Shown here piece by piece: positions 35,747 to 50,800 of a stretch of DNA of 64,000 bases (its first letter is position 1; each line of letters begins with the position of its first letter). The DNA is from Lottia gigantea (Eukaryota > Mollusca > Gastropoda > Lottiidae). The DNA is taken from contig NW_008708707.1 in assembly GCF_000327385.1 (NCBI RefSeq), positions 3,628,298 to 3,692,297 of the forward strand. Reading direction: 5' to 3'. The position numbers were made by a program, and so were the translations under genes. Under the pieces are notes generated by a model. It had not been told where the DNA came from. It saw only the letters and a program-made list of their open reading frames with translations, and did not search any database.

Positions 35747-38700
35747 TTAAGTTTCAAACTGAAGTCTTACACCTAAAAAACAATAACAAAACAAATTAAA
35801 AAATAAGACAGCTTGAAATACACCAACATGGCAGCTGGTTCTATATAAATCTATAGTAAGTCTCTGCACAAATACCAAGTTTCATTACAATCAGTTTAAA
35901 CCGGAGAAAGTCCTCACAGGCTTGGTGCCAACAACATACAGCTACAAGATTTACATTTTAATATCCTCTTTCGAAAATTACTCTAGTCTTCTAGGCAAAT
36001 AAAAATGAAATGAAATGAATGGAGTTTTACGTCCTACTTTTCTGCACCATGTGGGCTAATGAAGACGGGCAATGCCATACAGGGTGCGATGAGGGAAATT
36101 TTCACAGGACAGCAGCATTAGCCTGCTCTTTTTCGATTTCCAACTGTCGAGGGATCTTTAACGTGTACAGCCTGTATCTAGGCAAATAAAGAATTATGTT
36201 TCAGTATTAGTTTACAGCCATAATAATAATCATACAGATATCAAATTATCTGTCCTATAAACAAACAGAGCTTTTTGGTTTTACCTGCTGTGGAATCTGC
36301 TGATGTCATGGTAACATCAGGTCTTTGACTGGATAATCTTCCTTCAACATCCCTAGTCTTTTCACCAGGCCATACTGATTCATTGATAACTTAAATAAAG
36401 TAAACAGTATAATATTTACATTGTTTCATAAAGATTCCAATTCAAGCCGAAAGTAAGATATAGAAAATACAGTTTTAATTGTGAGATCAGTTAAAATAAA
36501 GACATAAAGAGAGCTAAATCACTGGTTAAAGTCTAATGCAACGTTTCAACATGTTTCTGACATAGTCCTCAGGCACATAATGACGGGAGAAACACGGTGA
36601 AACGTAGAATAAAACTTTAACGGACATGGGTGACGCCAGTATTATAAAATCTTACAATATATAAATGTATTTTGTTTACAGAAGGAAAGCTTTTAATGTA
36701 TCTGATTCTCTGAAATCATTCTACATAATTGTTTGCAATGATCATCTTTAAACTATCAAAAAGAAACTAAAAATCTGTATTTTGATCAGATTTGGGTGAA
36801 TACTTACAAGGAGATTTATTTTTCATTTCATCTTTTTCTTTTCTCTGTTTTTCAAGTTGTTCTTTGGCCTTTTCTGTGAAATAAAATCATATTTTTAATG
36901 AAGAAAGGTAATAATAAGGCTCGATTCAAAATCAACAAACCTTGGCACTTTTAATTTTAGGGATTTCTTTATGTAAAGTTCAGAAATAAAAAAATTAAAT
37001 ATGAAAATATGTTAATGAAATTATTTTTTAAATATCTATTAGTTCTCCTTATGTTCAACCTGTTACTTCAATAGATCATGAGAAATTCATTTTGAGGAAC
37101 TAAAAAAATAAGAAATGTCTACAAAGAAAGAAAACAGCACAAAAAACAAATATATCTGGTGACAAAAAGGTATTTTATTTTTATATCTATTTACCAATAC
37201 GATATAAATCTAAATAGAGAATAAACTAATTTAATACAAGTACAGGTTTAAAAGAACTAACCAACAATTTCACTAGAAGCCATCTGATCCCATCTATTTG
37301 TGTCCATATCTTCCTCATCATCTGAAGAGTGGCTTGAAGCCAGATCTAAACTGTTATTATCAGAACCATCACTGTCAGAATCCGAATCTTGACCAGTCTT
37401 GGCTAATATTTTGCCTGAAAAGATATTTTGAGTTTCATTTATTTTCAATATAGATGATGCATTAATACATTAATTCTGAAAAATCCATGAGAAAAATAGT
37501 TTCCTGGAATATGTCATGCTTTCACTCAAATTATTTTAATTTTGTGCATTATGCCTTTTTCATTATCTGCCGTATTTAAGACATTTTTGCAATTATCTAT
37601 TGCAATTAAATATTTGTCTCTATTTCCAAAGTGGAACATACAAGAGAAATCCACTACTGAACAGAAATTCACAACACTGATCTTCTAAACACGAGAGGTA
37701 TTGAACGAGTTATTAGAACCTACCATTCATATCTTTATTATGGTTGAATGAAGGATCATAACCATATGGTGCTATACCAGTATTGGGTGGATAAATTGGA
37801 CCAGTAGGTACATGACCAGACGTAGAACTACTAGTACTGCGTAAATAGGTGTCCTTACGAATACCACTACTCTTACTAGTTGATTGACTGGTGGTAGATG
37901 TTGTTGAAATACCAATATTAATTCGATGTAGGCCACTATCAGAAAACGACTCATGACGATAGGCTAAAGCAGATCTCTACAATAATAAAGAGGATACATT
38001 TTTGTCTAAGTTTTAAAATATTAGGGAAAAAAGAGAAAAAGAAAATTGTACTAAAAGAAAGTAAGTCAACTAAAGACCTCATAGGTTTCTCCCTAACTCA
38101 GTTTCCACTATGATGCTGTACTAAGGTGCTGATATGAAAAAAGTATCCAGGTATTTGAATTAGACACTAAACTGAGGCTTGTATGCTATAGACTGTTCAT
38201 GATGAAGTTCCATGAAATATCTCATTACACAAAATATAATGATTCTAAGATTTACAGAAGCTGTAATATTGTAAGATTTAAGCAAACAATTGTCAAAATT
38301 TTGAAAATCCAAGACGGCTGATATAGAACATGTAAACATTTGTTTCTCAGCTTCAGTAGATCAAAAAACATCCTGTGCATAGAGAACTGGACCTAAAGGC
38401 CATGGTTTCGTCATTTTGTCATTCAGCGGTTGATCTAGGTCATGAATATTTGTCTTCTTAACTATTTAAATTGCAAGAAATTTTCACAATCCCTTCAAAT
38501 ATATGCCAAACTAGAATTTTTTTTTGAAATAATGTTGTCTTTTCTACATTTTGACAGTGAGCTGTTAACACTATTATCATTAGCCTAGCTACAATATTAA
38601 CACTTTTGAGAAAAAGGTACAAACAGATGACAAACTTGTCCCTTTAATTTAACTTTCTCTCTGCTTTATTTCTTATCATATTTCTGTAAGACATGGTGAC

Positions 38701-38855
38701 AATGAAGAAAATCAAAAAGATATGTTTATATATACCTGCTCTGAAATTAGAATACTTACAGAAACAACAGTGCTACGTGTACCAGCCAGGTTTTCATCAA
38801 TATCTAACTTTTTACCTCGAATTCTATACCAGGCCTTTTTTAATTGTAATCGTAC
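35747..38855 (-). CDS. CELSR: CELSR exons 30-35: cytoplasmic tail
   Basis: Exons 38855-38760, 37976-37724, 37414-37262, 36873-36808, 36389-36285 and a proposed last exon 35772-35747. The tail is Ser/Thr-rich ([17 protein letters not shown]) and then has the acidic cluster [12 protein letters not shown] with [10 protein letters not shown]. The same feature is found in vertebrate CELSR2 and CELSR3 tails and probably serves phosphorylation or partner binding. Next comes a charged helix, [17 protein letters not shown]. The last exon encodes only GVRLQFET and a stop. Its acceptor TTTTTTAG and the phase both fit, but so short an exon needs transcript support. If the donor at 36285/36284 (GTAAAACC, weak) is skipped, translation would read on for about 13 codons and stop. 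Confidence 0.75.
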
Positions 38856-41800
38856 CTACAGAATAAACATACAGTTTGTTCATTTAAACCAAATATCAAG
38901 ATGCCATATTGTCATCAATACATCTGTCTTCCACCGTTAATAATTTAAATTGCTTCTTCCCCTGATGAATTCAAATCAATGAATTGTAGAGTTATAAAGC
39001 GTGGCATTTGATGGTAATTTTTATTTATTTCACATTTTCATGTGGGCATAATTTTTAATTTAGCCACTTCAGTTAGGGTCTAAATTCACCACTCTTATTC
39101 CAACAAGCAATAGACACTGAATGCATCTTTTGTTTGTGTCACAAAATCGCAGCTTTGGAGAAGAAAGTAATTTGATTGGTTGGCAGTGTCATCGAACGGA
39201 TTTATGTTCAAGATCAGCGTCTCTAGATCCTTACTGAAGTGGCTAAATTAAGAATAACTATTTAGACAAAATAAATACAGTTCTGTAAAATATTTTAAGT
39301 AAATCTAAAGTCTACATACCTTCCTTTGAAGTAGAATTTGAGTGACAAAAAAGAAAGCTCCAATCGCGAACATGAAGCAAGCAAAAACATAATGAAGCGC
39401 TTTAATACCATAGTTGACTGAGATGAGCCCGGTCACCCAAGTAAGACATAATAAAGCTAACATTATAATAGAACACATCAAACCCATTCTGAAATAGATA
39501 TAATTATCACTTAATATTGATACAGCCATACCCTAGACTCTATCTACATTGAGCTGAATTTTGTTCTCATTTCATAAATATTCAAAATAGAATTTTCAAC
39601 TCTATTTCAATTCGATTCAAACATTGGAGACAGAGAGCACTTTTATTTTTCAATCGAGGCTATCAACTATAGGTTTGGAGAGATTTCACAGTACAATTTA
39701 TACAAGACTTACCTAACAGTTTGTATATCTCTAACATGTGTTTTTTCTAGTAAACTAGCCTGGACAGCTAATATAAATACTAATACAGATATCTGAAATA
39801 AAAATTCAAACTTTAATTATTGAATTTCATCTTACTAGATCTGTGTTAACAAGTTAAATATGTATTCTAGTTTCTTGGAATATATTAATTTTAGAAGTAA
39901 AAAACTCACCAATGTAGACATTGCAATGGGACCAGCAAAACTCCAAATAATACCATTGGAAGTATATAACCAACAACTGTAAAAATAATACAATCAACAG
40001 ATATGAGTGTGTGCTGATATAAAATTGGAAAAACATGATAATGGCACTCTGAGAGAAACTATAGATACATGTAAATAGTTACAGACCAATCTCTAGCAAT
40101 ACAGAGAATGTAATATCATGTAACATTAAAATATTATATGTATTGGCTTTTCAAATCCTTGGGGAAGTGTGTTTTTAGTCACATGAAATGGTGTAGAAAT
40201 AAATGGTTTATTTTGACAGAATTTTTATTTTTTGATGTCATAATGCAATAAAGATTTGTAAAAACAGTTAACATATTAAAAAATATTGTAGATTTCAACT
40301 TTCAGACAAGATCTGTACAATATGCACTTAGCGTGTAAAATAATTTGGGACAGACCAACAGACAGGAGAACAATATTCATATTATATACAAAATGTTCTA
40401 GAAATTTTAGCATATTGTCTCGATTTTTACTGTTCAGAGTTGTAAGAAGATCCAAACTATATAAAATGTGTATAAAAATTGAAAAATGGTACTTACAATT
40501 GACTATTACCATATCCATCAGTATATAAACCTACAGCTAGTCCTACTATTATACCAGGAATCGCTAAAAAAAATAACATAAAGATACTTTCAACATCACC
40601 ATTTTTCTAATATTTACTCTTCCAAAAGTTTTACACCATGAATAGGTCAAGATCAGTTCTACTTCTTACATTTCCTATCCTGTTTTTGCTAAATAGCCAG
40701 GTCCCGCAGCATACAGAGTAAATTACAAAATATAAATGGCTGTAATAACCTCAGTGTCAAGTCTTCCACATGTCATTTTTCAGAGCAAATGGAAAAAATA
40801 TTAGGCTTTTGATAGATTTAGGGGTCTAGGATATGAGCCTTCAAAGCATAATGGGTGACCTTTCATACAGGTTTGACTGTATATTGTCCATTAAAACTTA
40901 CCATAACCAATAAGATAATAAAATTTCATTGAACCATAGTTGATGTTTCGTATTTCTGTTAACATTCTATAAATGTGTAATATTTCCACAAATAACCAAG
41001 AAAAGGCGGCCATATAGAAATACTGTAAAGTGATGGCAATCAGACGACAAGTGAGCTGAAACAGAAGAATATCCAATAAAACACTATCTAGTATTAATAA
41101 GCACACGATTATCTTCTTATCGATGGATTACGTTGGATAAAAATAATCGTGATGTATGGGCACGATTAATTATTAGTCCCCTTTAATAACAAATGATACA
41201 GAATTCTTGTGTGTATAAGAAATAGTGTCATGTTTTCATTTTCCAAGTATATAACTTTTAAAAATTGACTTTAAAAATTGAGATTTTTTTCACAATTCCT
41301 TACTTCTAAATGTTCTCAAGTGTTTAATAGTGACAAAATTGTAAGTAATTTTACAAATTTCTACTATTTGTTTCTCATTTCTTATCCAATAAATCAATCG
41401 TGATAATTATCGCAATAAATCGTATCATTGGATGAGTATTGTATAGTGTATCGAATCGAAACTTCAAGAATCGTTGCAGCCCTAGTTGAAACAAGAAGTA
41501 AACTCTCTACCAATCAAAATCAATGACGACAATAGGGGATTGTGAGAGCAACGATGCTTAATGAACATGTCAAAGCAGTTAGAAGAACCTGGGTTCTGGT
41601 TCAACATGTCAAAATACGAAATATACTAAAACATACCTCAGATTTAGTTCTATTGATACCAATAATGAAGGCCAACTCTGCTACAAACACTACAACTATT
41701 AGATTGATATGTATGGAGTTCCAGTTACATTGTAATCGTTTAAAACACAGTAGAATTAAATAGGCTACAACCAGTAACATTAGTGATATAAAAACTAAAA

Positions 41801-44800
41801 TATAGGTCAGAACTTCCACTGTTACACTAGCCATTTCATCATACTGGAAAAAACAAAAAACAGATAAAAATTCAGAAATGAAATGAGAGCGAGATATAAA
41901 ACAAGGTGAGTATTGCGAGTTCGGGATTTATGGTATTAAGAGAACGTATGTACAATAAAACAAGTTGGAATGGATTTCAGAATGTATTCCACATGTGCTG
42001 AAAATAAGAGTAGGTTCAGACAGAATTGGTTCAGATAAAAATGGCGGAGAAAGAAATAAATCGGATAATTTTGGATGTGAATCCGCTTTCATACCGTTCG
42101 ATTTGGGTCAGAATCCGAACAGACAGAACCTGAACAGAACTCTACAATCAAGCACCACTCGGAATTAAGAAACAGATGAAATTATGGGACATAACTCTTG
42201 TGATATCTTATGTATACATTAGAGCAATACCTCAAGACCAAGGCAATAAGTCAGAAATATTCACCCTGAACATCAATTATACTGAGTTTCATCAAAATTA
42301 TCACCTCCTTTGTGTTCAAAGTTAAACAATATACAAATACATTATAATTAAGATTAAGTGAATAATGCCAACCTCCTTATCTGAAACATCCATCAAAACA
42401 GCAAAAGTTGATAAATGGTGACAAGAGCAGACAACATATTGACTTTGACTTTTACTATATCTATCACTGACTTCACAACCATTTCTAGACCAGTAGCTGT
42501 ATCTAAAATAATATAAATCATCCATTATCATAATCTAAAACAAGTGATGAGACAAAATTGAAATTTCATCCGTAATGTACAGATAGGTCTGATCCACAAG
42601 GGACGCTGAGTTGATAAACCCAATGGCACCAGACTCACTACTAACACCCATCACAGTGATTTTTAGTGAGGCTCAAATTCAATAGAATATTTGGTAAATT
42701 CTTACCCATTATTGTCAGTTTTCCAATAAACACACAGTGGATTAGATCTATTAGTAGTGTTCAGTTGACGGAATGTTATCTCTATTGGATATTTCAAATT
42801 ACCAGATTTGACTCTACCTTCATTGACAATCACTAGGCTTACTACTGGACTATTTATACGTATTGAATGAGTTGTTCTAGAAGAGATAGAAGACATCATC
42901 ATGTAATGTCCAATTTGACAATAAAAACAACTCAAAGCAATACAAGCATAAAGCAGTTGATTCCAAATAACATCCTGTAGTTTAATATAATATGGTATCC
43001 AACACTAATTTTGGTTTTATGCTGAATTAATTCATAAAGAATGAACATGCAGAAGTAACCTTGTTTTATTTTATATTTATTGGCTGCAGAAGACACAACA
43101 CAACAGTTTTGCAACATTGTTTTAACCACAGAAGACAAAGTATTTTTGAATGTTTTTTATTACCTTATCTCTGCAGAATAATTTTTGGACATGAGATTTC
43201 CAATAGTTTTATACATAATAAATCCTACATAGATTTTACCATTCATTTCACTTGATCCTGAAAAATGAGTCCATTAAGACATTACCAGATATTCTAATAG
43301 TCTAATAGACTAATTAATATTCCATCTAGAAACAAGTAGGGCAAGATTGACATTCTACGCTTATAAAAACTTATCAAATTAAGTTCTTTAAGGCTTGTTT
43401 ATTTATGTTGTCCATATTTGCTATATAAATGACTCGGTCATCCAGACAATTTGTGGAAGTGATCTTACCTAGAGTGTGGTAGAGTAGAGATGGGGGTATT
43501 TTAACTCTCGTATCATCATCAAAAGTACCTTTCTTAGCAATATGATCATATTTTGGTATGTAATTATTACTGGAATTTCCTTTCCGTATCCAATCAACAG
43601 CAAACACTAAAAGTCGAGTGATATAATCAAATTTTGTACATATTAACTCTTAAATTGACTCTATATATATCCCAGCCAATAGTTATAAAGTACGCTTATT
43701 TCTACTGCTTGAGGTTCACATAGTACAGTCAATCAAAGCGTTGGTGCTTTATATGACATCATTTGTTTAGTTAAGTCAAGCAATTGGTGGCTGTGGGTTC
43801 TAATCTGGATTGGCGTATGAAAATATGATGCCATTTTCACTCATAATTCTAGTCGACCCAACTGCAAATTGGTAAGGATAATACAGGAAAGATCAATGCC
43901 AGGAGGTTTGGCCATGGACCAGCTGGTAGACAGGATATGTGAACCTAAGTTGTTATCCTTGTAAAATATAGTTATTTCTTTCTTTTTTCTTTTCTTTTCA
44001 TGAAACAAAACATCCTTTCCTATTTTTATGATTTTGATTAGATAAAGCTAGAAAAGCTCATTTGAATTTCTTCAGAGACATAGGCCTACATAATATGTAC
44101 CTGATTGTATGTAGTAAATCGATGAAGAAAAAATGGCAGACTCACCCATATTGTCAGCAATGGCATCAAAAGGTGTTGATTGAGCAGGCTCCATACTTTT
44201 AGTTAGTGTCTCAACATAGTTCTCAAACTGGTTCACTAATTCTCCAGCACCTCCTGTTACTGAATTCACTCTATCCCATAATACTTCATATTCTAATTTA
44301 GTGATATTACTTACAGCTATTAACATTCTCTGTAAAATAATAAAACATCATCATTAATTATAATATTTTAAACAGAATATACACACCTTCTTATTCTTAA
44401 TGCCCCTGCACACTGAGAGAATTTGGGGCTATTTTCCTTTATTTGTTTGTTCATCCCACTACTTATCGCACATGACTTGTCTTTTGCTCAGAGCTGGTTT
44501 CAGGTTAGCTGTATAATATTACGGGTTAAAATGACAGACTACAACAATGTCAGTTGAAGAGATGAGCAGTTATTATTGTTTTATTACAAGACCAATGGAT
44601 ATTGTGAGGCAGGATAATCTTGTCACAAATTTATCCTCCGTTTATACTTCACAATGTTCTGCTATATCAAAATGCTGAATGTTGTGTTCGTTGCCTGAGA
44701 AAATGCACGGTAGAATGCATACCTTCTGCCAAATATCCAATGCGATATATTTTTTCCACACGACAATGAGTTAACAAATGCACACCAAAAATCACCTGCA

Positions 44801-47800
44801 GACAATTCAGTAAATGAGTTGTGCCATTTTCTCTCTGTATGCTGGTACATTAAAGGCAACAATCCTGTCCAATGACCTGTTTACTAACCTGAATAAATGT
44901 ACTATGTTGTTCACTAGTAAGATTCAATCCTTGTAGTTTATTTTCATACAGTAAAACCTCTCTAATAACATTATAAGCCATGACAATATCACCACCAAAT
45001 ATATGATAAGTTGTATTAGTGGCCTCCACCAGTCTGTCTATGCTATTTTTGGCCGTGTATGTATTAGAGATCTTAGATTTAAACTGAAATAAACAGACAT
45101 TTATTAAAATGCTGACTTTCAGACCTCCAAATTGGTACACTTCATTGATGCTAGAAACTTCATGGCTGCTGGCATGGATGAAGTTCTACATGCTACTCTT
45201 CTGCACCTAGTTGGGCTAATGAAGTTGGGTAATGCCATGCAGTGTACATTGAAAGAAATCTTTTCCACTTTACAACTGTCAAGGGATCTTTAATGTACAC
45301 AGCCTGTAGCTCACAGGGTAAGCAGTCAATTAGGTAAAAATATTTTAAGCACAAGTTAGTTTGACTTGGTACTTTAAGCACACTTATTTTAGGCACATGT
45401 TCATTCAGGCACAGTGTTATATAGACACAGCGTTATATAGACACAGCGTTATATAGACAACGTTATATGGACACAGCGTTGTATAGACACAGCGTTATAT
45501 AGACACAGCGTTATATAGACGTTATATGGACACAGCGTTATATAGACACAGCGTTATATAGATACAGTGTTATATAGATACAGCGTTATATAGATACAGC
45601 GTTATATAGATACAGTGTTATATAGATACAGTGTTATATAGACAACGTTATATGGACACAGCGTTATATAGACACAGCGTTATAAAGATACAGTGTTATG
45701 TGGGTACAAGTACAGAACTTTTAGTACAAATAAAATGTAACAAAAATACTTTGTCACTGACATTATCTTTTCTTTATCACAAACCTACCGGTATGTATAT
45801 TACAGGAATATAAGATATAAGTCACAGTGGATATTAAAGATACTTACCACTGATGATAGTCTAGTGAAATTCTTATTGGTACAATTAAACAAGTCTGGTT
45901 CTTGCCAACCTTCTTCTTTATCACATGATTTACCTTCTTCACAAACATAACATTCTCTCTTAGCATCCCCTTTAATCATAAAATCACAGTTAAATTATTG
46001 AATTTAGACTTTTCTAAAACAGTTATTTGATTGTTTATGACAATATAGAACCTTATTTAAGAGTTATGACCTCATGTGACTTGACAAAATGTTTTAGCAC
46101 TATGTAGATCAGGATTGTTATCCTCAACAACCTTTTGATATTAGTACATTTAAATAAAACTCAGTCCCATGACAAAATTGGCAGTGATCTTGGAATTTCT
46201 GGTAAGTCTGATCACAAGAAGTTCTGATGTGCCTTGACAGCTAGCATGCTGGTCATCCTGATCATTTATCATGATTCAGGACAAACAATAAGTATCAAAT
46301 AAATCAACTGAACATACCATTAGCATCATAAGGACAATCTTGCACTGCTTCTACACCATATTCTGTTCTATCCCACCAGACTTCAGCAGCACGATTTCTA
46401 GGACACACATTGTATTTTACTGAAAAACATCACATACCAACTTAAAACCAATTCTTATTTCATATTCATAAAGACTAGTGACTGAATGTTACTTTAAACA
46501 TTCATTGTTAACTATATCAGATCATAAACAAAGAATTTGTATTAAATGACCAGTAAATTATCGAACAAGAGAAAAATATTCACATTTTAAAAAATCAAAA
46601 ATTTGGTAGTAAAATGTTTACAAGTAGGCCTAAGTTAGTTAGAGCTGGGGAACCTGCTAGATTACCACTCATTTTTATAGTTATGACAACTTGTTGATCG
46701 TTCAGTGATAGAGATTGTTTACAGGTTCACTGTAGTGTAAGAATGGGGTGCTTGAGCACGATATTTGTAATTATATGGTACTAAGTTGAATATTAAGTAA
46801 CCATGCTCACTACCGGTTCTATGCATCAATGACATGAAGATTCAATTTAAAATGGACCCTAGATACTTCATGGGGGTAAGTTTTTAGAACACACTCAAAC
46901 TTGATCTTCAAGCCAAGTTTTTTTTCCAAAATTGAAGATACTGTAGTAGTAACTATAACTGTATAGAGAGTGTTCCCTCTTAAACAGACTGGGGTTAAAA
47001 GATCTTCTCCCATCTCTTTTCCTTTTAATTTAAAATAGGTAAGAAAATAAAATAAAAAAGTAAATCTGAAGATGATCATGTATAAGTTATCTAATAAACA
47101 AATATTACATACCATTACAACCATTGGTTTCAACTTCAGCAAATCTACTTGAACACTGATCACATCTTCTGCCTATTACACCATTACGACAGTCACATTG
47201 ACCTGTTACCGAGTTACACGTTAGACTTCGTGATCCCCTTTCATAACAATCGCAAGGACTACATTTATGCTCTCCAGGGCGGCGATAGTGATTTTCCTAA
47301 AATGAAAATCAGTCACAGGGTGAAGTTGTAAATTTTTTCCAGTATTTTGTTTCTGTATTCATCATCAGGATGTGATCAACAAATTGAAAGAAAATACTGC
47401 CGTCTGTTTAATGAGCATGATTTAAATATGATTGGTCCGACAGAAAGCAACATTTCAATATATACCCAAATGTAAAAATCTCTTTTTCTCAGCGCTTACC
47501 TGACAAATACATGAACCGTTGTTTTTATCACAAGAGCTCTTGAAGCCAAAATGAGTTGGACAGTTACAAGGTCCACATATTGGATCACCCCACCATGATA
47601 TAGGACACACTTTTGGTGAAATTATTTCACAATAACGTCCATTTTGTCTTCTACCACATTCACAAGTATAAGTTTCCTCATTGCCTTGTGGGAATTTACA
47701 GGCTGCATAATTCTGACATGGGTTTACACCTGTACAAACTTCTACACAATTTGGACCAACTGTACCTAAAAAATTGATAATACCTTTTTCTTATAAATGA

Positions 47801-50800
47801 AAATGGTTAAAAAGAAACAAGACAGAAGTTAAAAAAGAGTGGATCACGTTAAAATACGCTCATTTTAGCATGCAGTTGGTGAAAGAAGAAACTTATTCCA
47901 AGGTTCATGAAAATTGGTTTAAAAGAAAAGGGAACTATCATATTGAAGAACAAAGAGATTTTCTCTGATTTCAATTTATATGAGGATCTTACCAGCATCT
48001 AATCAAGCTTTATTATCAATTAACACAAACCAAACTTGATCAATATCTGATACAATTTGTAGATTCTAGAGTGTTTACATGAAAATATACACTGATTTAC
48101 AAGGGCTGAGACAATACATCCTTATATGGAGATCTTGGAATATCCAGACTGAAATAACTTACCAGGAGGACATTGACAGGAATGTAAACCCCATTCTTCA
48201 ATACACTGACCAGTACCACAATCAGCAGACGTACAAACTTCATTACTGCTACATCCTAATCTAACATTAGTTTCTTGTGGTTTACTTAATAAAGAATCAT
48301 CAAGGTTACCAACTCGAACATCCTGAAATTGAAGATTCAGTTAGTTTTCTAACTTGTTTGGGATATTATCCATATGCATACCTAGTTTTATACAAATCAT
48401 ATGAAACCTTGTACTTGTTTGCAACCACACCAAAATCTTAAGGAGTTAATTCTATTTAAATCAAATGCCAAAATTAAAAACAGAACCTGAAACTTGTTGT
48501 TACTCACAGTTCTAATATTTCTATATCGCTCTACAAATAATGTATTGAGCACAATTTTAACAGTGAAAATATTGTTTTTGAAAACTAAATATCATATGAA
48601 GTTAATCAAGTTAGATACAGAGCCTGAAGGTTTTTTTTCACTCTTACCTTTACACATCCTTTAAAATAATTCATAATAGGACTGTTATCAGTATGATATC
48701 CACCAACATATACTACTTGTATTACTTTCTCTAGAACAGTACTCGGCATATCTACAACCATCTATTAGGAATATAAATATTTACTGTTATTACAGCATAA
48801 AACAACACTTCATTTGTTAGGGGGATTTTCACAAATGCAAGGTAAAATAACAACAGGCTATGTTTATTTTCATCCCAGCTCCCCTTTCTCTTTCTTGATC
48901 TACCAAATCTGAGTAAAACTTCATCCTTAGTTCTTATCCTATTCATAATTCATCAGATTACCTTTCTTTGTCCATAATCTAAAAACATCTGTAACTGTCC
49001 AGGATACCATCTTGATTCAAAATAATGCCATTGTCCATCATTTACTTTTGTCACATCAAATACTACAACTTTACCATTATATATATAAATAATATAACCA
49101 TTCAATAACTGAAAGAGTGTAAACAATAAATAAACATTGTTTCAGAGATAAAATTAGACATATTCCAGAGAGCAAATACAATAACTCACATTAAATATCT
49201 TTTCAAAATTTCACAAAAATTCACAGATTAATTCCCTTACCAAGATTCGTACATCACCATCTGACAAAACTATCTGCATTAAAGTACCATTTGAATTTCG
49301 TGTTCTAAATGCCAAACCAGTGTACCATGGAAAATTTATCTTAGGAAACGTGAAGTTAGTGTATGTCAAATAGCCATTGTTGCTCAGTTCTCTACTGGAT
49401 TCAATGACTGAAAAAAGAAGTATCGATTCATTGCCACATAGTTTCAATAATGGAGGAAGCTAAAACGACTAGAAAGGTAACACACATCTAGTTGCTTTTT
49501 TAAAATTAGTTCAATGATGGTTTCTACAGCAAGAGATTAGTTTTAGCTTTTCTGATATTTCTGTATTTTCATAGGAATCATCGTCAAGGAATAAAAGACT
49601 CTAGATTTTAAAGCAATTTCTGAGAACAAGAAACATTCCTTCTGGTTAAAATCTGGTTCACTTTCAACCCAGAGAATTGGTAAGCTATAGAAACTTCAAT
49701 TCAACTCATTTTTTTTCTTAGCCCTAGGAGTAATTTTTTTCCTAAACTTGCTGGAATTTCTGTTAATAATAATAATATATCATAATATAACATTTGTGGA
49801 AATGATAAACAGAACTTCGTGAAACTAATGTCTTTATAGATAGATGTAGGTGTATAAATACACGTCGTTTTTACCTTGTGAACAATCTTTTCCACCAGTT
49901 TTTTCTGAACAATCACAGAAAAAATCATCCCAACCTTCCCTGCATTTACCTACAAAACAAGTCATAGGTCAAACACATAAAATGAATGTTTACTTTTTAC
50001 TGTTAAAATATTCAATGCATCAATAGAGTGATATAAAAATATCAAACAGAACCTAATAAAAACTATATTGTTGTTACTCAGAGTTTCACGCTACGCGAAC
50101 TTCAGACAACTGACCTACATAATTCAGCATGTGTCCCTACTGAAGTTTGATTTATTTGGACTATGTACATAAATATTTGTACCGAATTTTATCATTTTAT
50201 GCAAGTCTGCGTATTTCGAACGACGTCGATCTATTTCTGAACCTTTTTCTTACAATTTTGATATCATAGTATACAGTGTGTTAAAATTACCTCCAAATTT
50301 ACACGGTGAATTACGACATCTTTGTTTCTTCATTGAACACCCATTTTCAGTTCCAACAGCCACAACTGATGAATTTAAATCTAATAATACTTTATCAATA
50401 TAAAAATCTCCGATACATCCTATATAATTACGATTCTGGACTTGAAATGCTGTTGGTAAACCTGGTAATCCACCAATCTGTAATGGTCCAGTTAAATCCA
50501 ACAATCTATGACAGACTTCAACTGGATTATCACATCTGAAAGGTGAACAAAATCACATTGCTTTTAAATGCTTTCTCATGATCACGGAACAATCTGTATT
50601 TCATTTCACTGCCTATTGTAATGTAAATGTAGCTCTATTTTGGGTCAGTGAAGTTTTTCTATGAAAGTATTATAGACTGATAAACTATATCAGTATAAAA
50701 AATTTCAATATGGCAGCTCTGGTCAAGAAATATCAAAATCTTCTGTAATTTAGCGTCAACATAACATATACAATGAATTTGACAAATTCAAGAAATAGGA

